Positions 34,474-46,001 of a stretch of 64,000 nucleotides of DNA are shown here, one piece after another. Origin of the DNA: Steinernema hermaphroditum (taxonomy: Eukaryota > Nematoda > Chromadorea > Rhabditida > Steinernematidae); NCBI GenBank assembly GCA_030435675.1, contig CM059621.1:11160001-11224000 (forward strand). Reading direction: 5' to 3'. Within the stretch, counting starts at the first letter, position 1. Every line of letters starts with the position of its first letter. The notes under the pieces are model-generated. The model searched no databases and was not told where the DNA came from. It saw nothing but the letters and a program-made list of their open reading frames with translations. The position numbers and the translations under genes are program-made.

Positions 34474-37400
34474 ATGGCCTTCACCGATTACGAAAAGGAC
34501 CCAGGATGGCAGTACCTCAAGCAGAGTCGCGAACAGATGCTGGCGGTTGGTTCTTATCACTTCTTACTCTTCCCTCCTTTCGTGGCCTTCTTTCGATCGT
34601 AACTGCGAATTGCCCCCACCCCCCTAAAAAGAGCACGGCTCACGGCGTCCGTTTCAGGACCAGTCGCGTCCCTACGACTCGAAGAAGAACGTGTGGATCC
34701 CCGATGCCGAGGAAGGGTACGTGGCCGGTGAGGTCACCGCCACCAAGGGCGACCAGGTCACCGTGGTCAGCGCCCGCGGCAACGAGGTCACACTCAAGAA
34801 GGAGCTCGTGCAGGAGATGAACCCCCCGAAGTTCGAGAAGACCGAGGACATGTCCAACCTCACCTTCCTCAACGACGCCTCCGTGCTCCACAACTTGCGC
34901 GCTCGCTATGGCGCCATGCTCATCTACGTAAGTGCCCGTCCGGTCCCCTCCCGGCCCCGGCGCCGTCAATCACTCGCTTCGCCGTCGGCGACAGCTGCCG
35001 GCAACATATGCAAATAATTTGCCCCGGCGAGGTGGTGTAAAGCGGCGCCCGAGGCCCTCGGGGTACTGTAGCCCGGGACGGCGTTTCACCATGGCCCTCT
35101 TCAGACCTACTCGGGACTGTTCTGCGTCGTCATCAACCCCTACAAGCGCCTTCCCATCTACACGGACTCCGTGGCGCGCATGTTCATGGGCAAGCGCCGC
35201 ACGGAGATGCCGCCCCACTTGTTCGCCGTTTCCGACGAGGCCTACCGTAACATGCTGCAGGACCACGAGAACCAGTCCATGCTGATCACCGGTGAATCGG
35301 GTGCCGGAAAGACCGAGAACACCAAGAAGGTACCGTACCCCGCTATCGTACCTCTCACAGCGACGCTTGCAGGTTATCGCCTACTTCGCCGCCGTCGGCG
35401 CCTCCCAACAAGAGGCCGACACGAAGGCCGTCGAGTCGACCGAGAAGAAGGTCACCCTGGAGGACCAGATCGTGCAGACGAACCCCGTCCTCGAGGCCTT
35501 CGGTAACGCCAAGACCGTCCGAAACAACAACTCCTCCCGATTCGGAAAGTTCATCCGTATCCACTTCAACAAGGCCGGCCGCGTCGCCTCTTGCGACATC
35601 GAGCACTGTAGGTGCTAGCTCGATCAGGGCAGCTCTAAAGAGTCGCTTGCAGACCTTCTCGAGAAGTCGCGTGTCATCCGTCAGGCCCCCGGAGAGCGTT
35701 GCTACCATATCTTCTACCAAATCTACTCGGACTTCAAGCCTGAGCTGAAGAAGGAGCTCCTCCTCGACCTTCCCCTCAAGGACTACTGGTTCGTCGCGCA
35801 GGCTGAACTCAGCATCGACGGCGTCAACGACACCGAGGAGTTCCAGCTCACCGACGAGGCCTTCGACATCCTCAAGTTCTCGGCCCAGGAGAAGATGGAC
35901 TGCTACCGTCTCATGTCCGCCATGATGCACATGGGTAACATGAAGTTCAAGCAGCGCCCCCGCGAAGAACAGGCCGAGCCCGACGGCACCGATGAGGCTG
36001 AGAAGTGCGCTGCTATGTACGGCATCAACGTCGAAGAGTTCCTGAAGGCGCTCACCAAGCCGCGCGTCAAGGTCGGCACCGAGTGGGTCTCCAAGGGCCA
36101 GAACCTCGAGCAGGTCAACTGGGCCGTCGGCGCCATGGCCAAGGGTCTCTACTCCCGCGTCTTCAACTGGCTCGTCAAGAAGTGCAACGTCACCCTTGAC
36201 CAGAAGGGCTTCAGCCGCGACTACTTCATCGGTGTGCTCGACATCGCCGGGTTCGAGATCTTCGACTTCAACAGCTTCGAGCAGCTCTGGATCAACTTTG
36301 TCAACGAGAAGTTGCAGCAGTTCTTCAACCACCACATGTTCGTCCTCGAGCAGGAGGAGTACGCCCGCGAAGGCATCCAGTGGACCTTCATCGATTTCGG
36401 TCTCGACTTGCAGGCCTGCATCGAGCTCATCGAGAAGGTAACCTCCCTCTTTGTCCAGCCCCTCTGACCTCTGACCTCTTCAGCCGCTCGGTATCATCTC
36501 GATGCTCGACGAGGAGTGCATCGTTCCCAAGGCTACGGACTTGACCCTTGCGCAGAAGCTGAACGAGCAGCACCTGGGCAAGCACCCCAACTTCGAGAAG
36601 CCGAAGCCGCCAAAGGGCAAACAGGCCGAGGCCCACTTCGCCATGCGCCACTACGCCGGCACCGTGCGCTACAACGTGCTGAACTGGCTGGAGAAGAACA
36701 AGGACCCTCTGAACGACACCGTCGTCTCCGTGATGAAACAGTCGAAGGGCAACGACCTGCTCCTCGAGGTGTGGTCCGACTACGTCACCCAAGAGGAGGC
36801 CGCCGTGAAGGCCAAGGAGGGCGGCGGCGGCAAGAAGAAGGGCAAGTCCGGCTCCTTCATGACCGTTTCCATGCTGTACCGCGAGTCGCTCAACAACCTC
36901 ATGACCATGCTCCACAAGACGCACCCCCACTTCATCCGTTGCATCATTCCCAACGAGAAGAAGACCTCTGGCCTCATCGAAGCCAGCCTCGTCCTCAACC
37001 AGCTCACCTGCAACGGTGTGCTCGAAGGCATCCGTATCTGTCGCAAGGGCTTCCCCAACCGTACCCTCCACCCCGACTTCCGCCACCGCTACGCGATCCT
37101 CGCCGCCGCTGAGGCGAAGAGCTCCGACGACCCGAAGAAGTGCGCCGAGGCGATCATGAGCAAGCTGGTCAACGAAGGCTCGCTCACCGAGGAGCAGTTC
37201 CGTATCGGTCTCACCAAGGTCTTCTTCAAGGCCGGAGTGCTGGCCCACCTCGAGGACCTCCGTGACGAGAAGCTCGCCACCATCATGACCGGCTTCCAGG
37301 CCGCCATCCGCTGGTACCTCGGCCTCATCGACCGCAAGCGCCGCCTCGAGCAGCGCGCCGGCCTCCTCATCGTCCAGCGCAACGTCCGCTCGTGGTGCAC

Positions 37401-40400
37401 CCTCCGCACCTGGGAGTGGTTCAAGCTGTACGGAAAGGTCAAGCCCATGCTCAAGGCTGGCAAGGAGGCCGAAGAGATGGAGAAGCTCTCCGGCGAGATC
37501 GGACAGCTCCGCGAGAATCTGGCCAAGGAAGAGAAGCTCCGCAAGGAGCTCGAAGAGACCTCGACGAAGCTGCTCGAGGAGAAGAACGGCCTGTTCACGA
37601 ACCTCGAGAACACGAAGGGCCAGCTTTCAGAGACCGAAGAGCGCCTCGCGAAGCTGGAGGCCCTGAAGCGCGACCTCGACAAGCAGCTCGACGAGCTGAA
37701 CGACCGCCTCGGCGACCAGGAAGATCGCAACGCCGACGTCACCCGCGCCAAGAAGAAGGTCGAGGCCGAGTGCGAGAACCTGAAGAAGCAGATCCAGGAC
37801 CTCGAGATGAGCCTCCGCAAGGCCGACTCCGAGAAGCAGTCGAAGGACCACCAGATCCGTTCGCTGCAAGACGAGATGCAGCAGCAGGACGAGTCGATCG
37901 CCAAGCTGAACAAGGAGAAGAAGCACCAGGAGGAGATCAACCGCAAGCTCATGGAGGACCTCCAGGCCGAGGAGGACAAGGGCAACCACACCAACAAGGT
38001 GAAGGCGAAGCTCGAGCAGACCCTCGACGACCTCGAGGACAACCTGGAACGCGAGAAGCGTGCCCGCGCCGACGTCGACAAGCAGAAGCGCAAGGTGGAG
38101 GGCGAGCTGAAGATCGCCCAAGAGAACATCGAGGAGGGCCAGCGCCAGCGCCACGACCTCGAGAACAACCTGAAAAAGAAGGAGTCCGAGCTGCACTCCA
38201 TCTCGAGCCGCCTCGAGGACGAACAGTCCTTGGTGAGCAAGTTGCAGCGCCAGATCAAGGAGCTGCAGTCTCGCGTCTCCGAGATCGAGGAGGAGCTCGA
38301 GGCTGAGCGCCAGTCCCGCTCCAAGGCCGACCGCGCCAAGTCGGAGCTGCAGCGTGAGCTCGAGGAGCTCTCCGAGCGCCTCGACGAGCAGGGAGGCGCC
38401 ACCGCCGCCCAGGTCGAGCTGAACAAGAAGCGCGAGGCTGAGCTGGCGAAACTCCGCCGCGACCTCGAGGAGGCCAACATGAATCACGAGAACCAGTTGG
38501 CCGCCCTCCGCAAGAAGCACAACGACGCCGTCGCCGAGCTCGGTGACCAGCTTGACCAGGTGCAGAAGCAGAAGGCTAAGATCGAGAAGGACAAGGTGCA
38601 GGTGCAGCGCGAGGCCGAGGACATGGCCGCGCAGCTCGACGCCGAGACCTCCGCGAAGCTGAACAACGAGAAGCTGGCCAAGCAGTTCGAACTGCAGCTC
38701 ACTGAGCTGCAGGCCAAGGCCGACGAGCAGGGCCGCCAGCTCCAGGACTTCGCCTCCCTCAAGGGACGCATGAACAGCGAGAACGGCGACCTCGCCCGCC
38801 AGCTCGAGGAGGCCGAGTCCCAGGTCAACAACCTCTCCCGTCTGAAGTCGCAGCTCACCAGCCAGCTGGAGGAAGCGCGCCGCACCGCCGACGAGGAGGC
38901 GCGCGAGCGCCAGACCTTCGCCGCGCAGGCCAAGAACTACCAGCACGAAGCGGAGCAGATGCACGAGACCCTCGAGGACGAGATCGAGTCCAAGAACGAG
39001 GTGCTCCGCCAGCTGAGCAAGGCGAACGCCGAGATCCAGCAGTGGAAGGCGCGCTTCGAGAGCGAAGGCCTCGTCAAGGCCGACGAGCTCGAGGAGGCCA
39101 AGCGCCGCCAGGCGCAGAAGATCAACGAGCTCCAGGAGGCCCTCGACGCCGCCAACTCGAAGGTCGCTTCACTGGAGAAGACGCGCTCGCGTCTGATGGG
39201 AGACCTCGACGACGCCCAGGTGGATGTGGAGCGAGCCAACGCCTTCGCTAGCCAGCTGGAGAAGAAGCAGAAGGGCTTCGACCGCGTCATCGACGAGTGG
39301 AAGAAGAAGACCGACGACCTCAGCGCCGAGCTCGACTCCGTGCAGCGTGACGCCCGCAACTTGAGCACCGACCTCTTCAAGATGAAGAACAACAACGACG
39401 AACTTCTGGAGACGATCGAGGCTCTGCGCCGCGAGAACAAGAGCCTCTCCCTGGAGATCAAGGACCTCACCGACCAGCTCGGCGAGGGAGGCCGCTCGGT
39501 GCACGAGATGCAGAAGATCATCCGCCGCGTCGAGATCGAGAAGGAGGAGCTGCAGCACGCCCTCGATGAAGCTGAGGCCGCGCTCGAGGCTGAAGAGAGC
39601 AAGGTGCTCCGCGCCCAGGTCGAGGTCTCGCAGATCCGCTCCGAGATCGAGAAGCGCATCCAGGAGAAGGAGGAGGAGTTCGAAAACACCCGCAAGAACC
39701 ACGCCCGCGCCATCGAGTCGATGCAGGCTTCCCTGGAGGCCGAGTCCCGCGGCAAGAACGAGCTGATGCGCCTGAAGAAGAAGCTCGAGGCCGACATCAA
39801 CGAGCTGGAGATCGCGTTAGACCACGCGAACAAGGCGAACGCCGACGCGCAGAAGAACATCAAGAGCTACCAGGAGCAGATCCGCGAGCTCCAGATGCAG
39901 GTCGAAGAGGAGCAACGCAACCGCGACGACATCCGCGAGCAGTACCTCTCCGCCGAGAAGCGTTCGACGCTCCTCCAGTCCGAGAAGGAGGAGCTGGTGG
40001 TCGCCTGCGAGTCCGCTGAGCGCGCCCGCAAGCAGGCCGAATACGAGGCGGCCGACTCCCGCGACCAGGCCAACGAACTCTCCGCTCAATGCAACTCCCT
40101 CAGTGCCACCAAGAGAAAGCTCGAGGGTGAACTCCAGGCCATCCACGTGAGTCCCGCCGGTCCCCACCACCCATAACCACGCCCCTTTAGGCCGACCTCG
40201 ACGAGACCCTCAACGAGTTCAAGAACTCCGAGGAGCGCAGCAAGAAGGCGATGTCCGACGCGGCCCGCCTTGCCGAGGAGCTCCGCCAGGAGCAGGAGCA
40301 CGCCATGCACATCGACCGCATGCGCAAGGGTCTGGAGGCACAGATCAAGGAGATGCAGACGCGCCTCGACGAGGCCGAGGCCGCCGCCCTCAAGGGAGGC

Positions 40401-40894
40401 AAGAAGGTCATCGCCAAGCTGGAGCAGCGCATCCGCGAGCTCGAGCAGGAACTCGATGGAGAGCAGCGCCGGTTCCAGGACTCCAACAAGAACCTTTCCA
40501 AGGCCGACCGCCGTGCCCGCGAACTCCAGTTCCAGGTCGAAGAGGACAAGAAGAATTTCGAACGCATGCAAGACCTTGTCGACAAGCTTCAGGTAGGCTT
40601 CCAGTGAAGGGCGCCCCTTCTGACTCCTTTCTGCTTTCAGGGCAAGCTCAAGACGCAGAAGAAGCAGATCGAAGAGGCCGAGGAGCTCGCCAACACGAAC
40701 CTCCAGAAGTACCGCCAGCTGCAGCACCAGCTCGAAGATGCCGAGGAACGTGCCGACGTCGCTGAGAATTCGTTGAGCAAGATGAGAGCTAAAAGCCGTT
40801 CCGCAGCTTCCGTGGCTCCCGGCCTCCAAACGTCGCAGAGCGCCGCCGTGCTCCGCTCGCCCTCGCGTCTTCGCGCCAGCCACGACGACTTCTA
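34474..40894 (+). CDS. Muscle myosin heavy chain (class II)
   Basis: Exons start at 34474-34545, 34658-34927 and 35105-35329, and end with a single exon of about 3.7 kb (36485-40147) plus two short ones. Near 1,960 residues in total, the usual size. Order: SH3-like N-terminal domain; motor with P-loop [13 protein letters not shown], switch [10 protein letters not shown], switch [12 protein letters not shown], the actin-binding loop with [11 protein letters not shown], and the [14 protein letters not shown] converter region; an IQ/light-chain-binding helix; a continuous coiled-coil rod; and a non-helical tailpiece ending RLRASHDDF. It forms thick filaments. The N-terminal sequence is nearest in style to the nematode MYO-1/MYO-2 pharyngeal class (from memory), so the paralogue is uncertain. 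No mutually exclusive exons are evident. The plus-strand gene is intact. Confidence 0.95.
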
Positions 40895-41967
40895 AGTCCG
40901 ATACTCCGCCCACTTTGTTATCCCCACTTTCTTTCTATCATCGCCGCCTGTTGAGCTCGGCCAGCCGAGTCCACCGCTAGAGGATTCAGTAGGCCCGGGG
41001 GTTCATAGGATATCGTTTGTAGTTTATATCTGTGCCTTTACGAATCGCTATTCCAAATGAATAAATTCATCAACTAAATACTATTGCATATCTCTCACAT
41101 GCATAAAGGGTTTCTTATTGGTTCCGAAGGCAATAACATTAAGGATGAGCCAACCAAGTTATTGGATACCGCTCGACCACAGGAACTGAATGCGGTGCGA
41201 CTCCTTTTTGGATATCACTTCAACAATGACGAACCCTTACAAGGGAACCTTCCGAAGTATCCTCCTCGGATCGACCTGAAAATTGGCACACTTGTAAGCC
41301 TTCATCAGTGAATTTGAATCCCCCTAAATTTGATTTTTTCCTCATGATCAATCCTATCCCAACTTCAGTTATGAATACTAGCAATGTTTTGAGCCTCCGT
41401 ATGAGGGTCAAACATGTACCGCTCAGATTGATGCGTGACTAGTGGACGACACGACTTTGACGCATACCAGCAGACGTCATACGCTTGTTTCGACACAACT
41501 TCGCCAATCGAAGCGATCTTCCAGACCTACGACAAGTTGCAAGGTACATCTGACTCCCTCCAAGCCCAGTGCTCGTTCGAAGCTACCGTAATGAGTTGCG
41601 TGATACCACCGCTCGTCTACATTCGGTTCCTCCCGGTGACGTCGCCGCTCGTGTGGAACGTGTGCCGTCTCGCCCGCCCGGTGCTGCTTCGCCATCAACG
41701 AGAACGCTGCCGTCATCTACTTCGTCTACAGAACTCTCAAAAATGCGAGCAAAGAGCCGTTCCACCGCCTCCGTGGCGCCCGGCCTCCAGACGTCGCAGA
41801 GCGCCCCCGTGCTCCGCCGCCATGTGTGCCAAATGGACATCAACGCTCGCAGCAACTAAGACTTGTCCACACACGCCGACTCCCCCACCGACAAGCTGCC
41901 GTCGACTGAGATCTGTTTATGGAAACCAGATATGATTACAATTTAACAAAATTCCAAAATACTCCAC
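40895..41967. other. Region between myosin and mcm-2 (convergent)
   Basis: Myosin 3' UTR with AATAAA-like ataaat near 41060, then a part with short open frames, the myosin tail copy at 41732-41859, and about 100 bp before the mcm-2 stop codon. Confidence 0.5.
41732..41859 (+). pseudogene. Diverged extra copy of the myosin C-terminal exon (alternative exon or fragment)
   Basis: A good acceptor (ttcgtctacag) precedes a frame reading [10 protein letters not shown] and [12 protein letters not shown], almost identical to the end of the myosin heavy chain upstream ([22 protein letters not shown] at about 40775-40850). Codons differ mostly at third positions. The copy then diverges (PVLRRHVCQMDINARSN, stop 41857-41859). 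The frame stays open upstream to about 41569, but that part is not myosin-like. It could be an alternative 3' exon of the myosin gene, the remnant of a second myosin gene, or the last exon of an unrecognised gene. Confidence 0.6.
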
Positions 41968-44832
41968 TTAATCGTCGAAGAGTGTATGGACGATGGTTCC
42001 ACGTCCAGTGTCATGCAAGAATTTGTTGTCCTTGAAGATTTTCGACGAGTAGAACGGCTTCAGATTTTCGATCTTCAGCAATTTCGCCTAAAACACAAAG
42101 TCATGACCATGGAAAGCAATCCTGTAACAATACCCTTTCGATGAAGTCCTTCTCTGAAATCGTCAGATGGCTGAGAACGGCGTTTCGATCACCGCGGCTC
42201 TGCTCGAAGCTGAACTGCTCCTTCACCAATTGCTTTAGTACAAACAGAAGGAGCTCGTTGTTGTCGCGCTTGTAAGCCAGCTGGCGGGCAAAGTTCTGAG
42301 AAAATGAAAGTGATTAGAAGACGACCACGAGAGTAGCTCATATACCTTTCGCATCTTGCGCATAACGGACGACTTCTGAGTACTGATGAAGCACTCCAGA
42401 AGGATGCGGGAAGCAGCATCAACGTCATCGTCGTTGACGTAGGACCGCAGATGCATCTTGGCATGAGCTTGAGACATGCGGATCAAGGATTCAACCTGAC
42501 GAACTGTGACAGCGACCGATCCAGTGGCGGCAGCTTCCTTGCGGAGCTGACCGTAGAGCTTCGTGAACTTCTCTTCAGGAATCTGATCCAGCTTCGGGTG
42601 GATGTTATCACGGGCATACATGATGTATTTGCGAAGCATGCTCTGTGGAATCAGTTCCGCCTGGGTAACAGTGGAATTCGGGGGCGTGTTTTCATCGTTT
42701 TCATTTCCTTCCGCTTGAGTGTTCGGGTGAAGTTTGACATGGTTGCCAACGACAAACTCCGCCAAACGTTCATCTTCCACGGAATCGACAGTATCGCGCA
42801 CAACGCACAGGATGTCGAAACGACTAACGATGGGCTCAGTCAGGTCGACGTTTTCCGCAAACGTTCTGGATGGGTCGTATCGACCACCGATGGGATTAGC
42901 AGCAGCAAGAACGGTGCACCGGGCTTGGAGAGAAGTGACGATACCGGCCTTCGAAATTGAGATGGATTGCTGTTCCATAGCTTCGTGGATTGAAGTTCGG
43001 TCTTGGTCGGACATTTTGTCAAATTCATCAATGAGGCACACACCGCGGTCGGCCAGAACCATAGCACCAGCTTCCAAGGTCCATTCACGTGTGAGATGGT
43101 GCCGTTGGACATACGCAGTAAGACCCACCGCAGAAGCTCCTTGACCGGTGGTCAAAACTGCACGTGGTGCCAAATGTTGGGCGTACCGCAAAAACTGCGA
43201 CTTTGCGGTACCGGGATCTCCACAGAGCAGAACGTTGATGTCACCACGCACTCTGTGTCCTTCGCCAGTTCTTTCTTCTCCACGGAACAAAGCCATCGCA
43301 ATGGCCTGTTTGATGTCGTCGTGACCATAAATACCAGGAGCGATACTGCGGAAAATACGCTCAGCAATCTGAGGGTCCTTGGCCAGATTTCTGATGGTCT
43401 TCAGGTCTTCATCAGTAAGAGAGTCGGCCTCAGCTTGTTCACGATTCACAATATGGTTGGCAAGAATTACTGTTTGAAACACTGGGAATCCCATCTTCGC
43501 ATTCAGCGAACCATCATAGCTATTTGTGTAGATGCCCGTGACAATCTAAACACTCCATGATAAGGAACCTTCTCGAGCACAAAGTTCCCTTACAATTTCG
43601 TCACCCGGTTTGCAAGAATCGCACAGGTCGCCAACGAGGATCACATCCTTTGCACGTGGCAAACGACCAGCGGCAATCTTGTTTGGACTTTCTTGAATGC
43701 TAAGGCGCTGGTAGTTGTGGTAGCGAGTGAGCTCGACGTTCAGTTCGAAAGGACCCCGGGACTGACAAGACGGGCACGTTGTCGGTTTCACTTCTTCATC
43801 CTGCTGCTGGACGAAAGGACCCAAGATAGACGAACACGCTGTGCAGTTGTACTTCACGACAGCCAACTGTGGGAGAATTCCGGTGGTCACGGTTACTACA
43901 CCAGCCGTGCGAATCAGCATGTTCAAGTGGAGCTGACGCAAAGTCCTGATATCTTCTTCAAGTGGCAGTCCCGAAATGCGAATTCTGATCACTTCCGTGA
44001 CGCGTTTGTAGTACGGGAAAGTAGTGAAAACCAAATCAGTGGCAGCCTGATCGAGCAGTTTAAGCACCTGTAATAAAAACTTTAGATGTTGGCAGATGAG
44101 TTTAGAGCCATACTTCCAATGGGGCTTCAGGAAGGAAGAAACAGATGTTCTGCTCTCCATTCTCGTCCGCCAAATCGTCATAAGCTACTTCAAGGGATTC
44201 TCGATTTTCCGAAACCATGTGTTTAATGGAGCTGATGTACTTGATGACGCCTTTTCCAGTGGAGTTGGATTCTTTGAACGATCGCAGGAAATTCTTGAAA
44301 CGTCGTTTGATTTCGCGGCCAACGGCTTCATCGTTGACGTGGTCGCGAACGGAACGGCCACGCGTGTTCTCCAGGATATCGATGGGTACATCGGTATCAT
44401 CGTCGATCTCCATAACCTCATCTACTTCTTCAGCAGGGCGATGGCGACGTCTGCGTGTCTCTCGATCTTCATCATCATCTTCGTAGAAAAGCTACAAACG
44501 TCAAGCATAAAAGAGGAATTGAGGTTCATTGGGGGTACCTGGTCCTGGGAGAGACGGTTGTCACGGATGTCCATCTCCCGTTCGGCAGCGCGACGGGCAT
44601 CAATGGACATCCCATCGATATTGGAATCTAGATCAAGCCCGGTTTCGGAGTATCGATCCAGCTCTGGCTGCTCGCGGTAATCCCTTTCCATATCATCTCC
44701 GAAGAGATCTTCGCCCTCTTCTTCTTCTTCGAAGAGGTTCTCGCCCTCATCTCCAAAGAGGTTCTCCTCCTCAGCTTCGTCGGCGAAGGCGCTTTCGCGG
44801 TCATCGGGATTATCACGACCGGTGGATGACAT
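41968..44832 (-). CDS. mcm-2: DNA replication licensing factor MCM2
   Basis: Minus-strand gene from [20 protein letters not shown] (44832) to the stop at 41968-41970. The acidic N-terminal tail ([20 protein letters not shown]) is typical of MCM2. Next come the zinc finger (CTAC...CPSC), OB fold, and AAA+ core with Walker [10 protein letters not shown], Walker [10 protein letters not shown], sensor 1 [11 protein letters not shown] and arginine finger SRFD. It is a subunit of the replicative MCM2-7 helicase. Six or more short introns interrupt it, and length is about 880 residues. On the minus strand, TTTTTAG lies 7 bp before the ATG, probably an SL trans-splice acceptor. The + strand neighbour starts only 21 bp away. 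Confidence 0.96.
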
Positions 44833-44839
44833 TGCTCGT

Positions 44840-44846
44840 CTAAAAA
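44840..44846 (-). promoter_or_regulatory. Putative trans-splice acceptor of mcm-2
   Basis: Reverse strand reads TTTTTAG, then ACGAGCA, then ATG. There is no donor or coding exon upstream in the tiny gap, so a spliced leader is the simplest explanation. Confidence 0.5.
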
Positions 44847-44853
44847 GATCACA

Positions 44854-45665
44854 ATGGAAGAGGATGTTCATTCTGAAGCGCCACGCGGAAGCATACGGAA
44901 GACGAAGAAGCTCTTCGAAGAAGCAGCGCGGCAACATGGAATTGCAGCGAGCGATAGTGCAAACCAACCACCTCCCGCCCGCCACTTTCGTTTTCGTCGT
45001 TTTCGCGCGGTCCCGCGAAAACATTCGAACCAATCAGCAAATATTCGTGTCAGGACTCCACTTTCATTGCAATCTGCTGGGCACCGTGACTCCCTTCAAG
45101 AGGTCGCCGCGAAGATAGGGGGAAGTGCGTGCACTTTGTACCTTCCTTGGAGATCTTTAGCCCATTGTGAATGCATTTTCGAGATTCGCGTGTTTTCAGG
45201 CCAAATTGAAGGTGTGTATATAAACGCTAATTTTCAGATATGTTGATGACAGTGCTTGTTGTCGCCGTCGTCGCCTTGACTCTCTTCTATTTGGGCTATC
45301 GAAACACTCAAAGGACGGATAGCCAGTGGCCGGCTGAGCATAATCTCTCCCAGAACAGTTCGGCTTTTGGCGGGGACTCCATTGGCAATGGTAAGGACAA
45401 GTCTACATCTCTTCTGTAGCAACTGCTTTTTTTAGGAAGTGCCCAGTGGGTTTCAACCCACAAACCGCTTTACTCCTCGACCCCTAGTGAGAACTCACTG
45501 TACCGCCGTTTCCGAACAAGCTACGAGAATCAATCTCCCTTAGATCGCAGCGTCAACCTTCTCTCGCTTTCTGGACGTGGTTTGGCTGGCAGTCCTGGCG
45601 ACCACTTCCTCTGGAGCTCCACAGAGACTCCATCACCCAAGATGCGCAGTTTGGCCCAACACTGA
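44854..45665 (+). CDS. Single-pass membrane protein, possibly inner nuclear membrane type
   Basis: Exons 44854-45124, 45238-45390 and 45436-45665 join in frame to 217 residues. A 12-nt microexon at 45200-45211 would also keep frame but would leave a 26-bp intron. The N-terminal 90 residues are basic (SIRKTKKLFEEAARQHG, ARHFRFRRFRAV). One strong transmembrane helix follows (MLMTVLVVAVVALTLFYLGY), then a 100-residue Ser/Thr-rich tail ending in KMRSLAQH. The IRKTKKLFEEA segment recalls the end of a LEM domain, but the front part of a LEM is missing, so the comparison to emerin is weak. It faces mcm-2 head to head and could share its promoter. Confidence 0.6.
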
Positions 45666-46001
45666 TTCTGCCCCTAGATGCTCTCTCCCGATATATGTTG
45701 TCAATCAATCGTTGTTGTATTTTGATATCAGTTCCGATAAACAGATGTTATTCCGACAAACAAGTCTTCACTCGTTCACATTTGACTGATTTTCTTGGGA
45801 GCTGCCAACAACGGTGGCTCCGAATCGCAGGATGTCGTTAATTGAACAACACGCCCAGAAAGCATCAGAATGAAACCACCACAAAGACAACGACCTCGTG
45901 ACCAACATGGCACGCAAAACCCACAGAACCACAAAGAAACGCAAACAATGACGTGAAACAATTTATTGCTCAGCTAACAATGGATGCGATTTGACAAATT
46001 A
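45666..46001. other. Intergenic, convergent 3' ends
   Basis: About 335 bp between the stop codons of the membrane protein gene and GAR1. AT-rich 3' UTR-type sequence with no gene seen. Confidence 0.5.

Noticed and set aside
37089..38964. Two long antisense open frames under the myosin rod
   Set aside because: Ser/Leu- and Leu/Val-rich shadows of coiled-coil codons with C/G at third positions. The sense strand is clearly a myosin rod.
44422..45033. N-terminal extension of MCM2 upstream of 44832
   Set aside because: The frame stays open, but the added residues are not MCM2-like and overlap the start of the divergent gene. An acceptor just before 44832 favours the shorter protein.
45200..45211. 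A 12-nt microexon in the membrane protein gene
   Set aside because: It would keep frame, but the following intron would be only 26 bp. One 113-bp intron is simpler.
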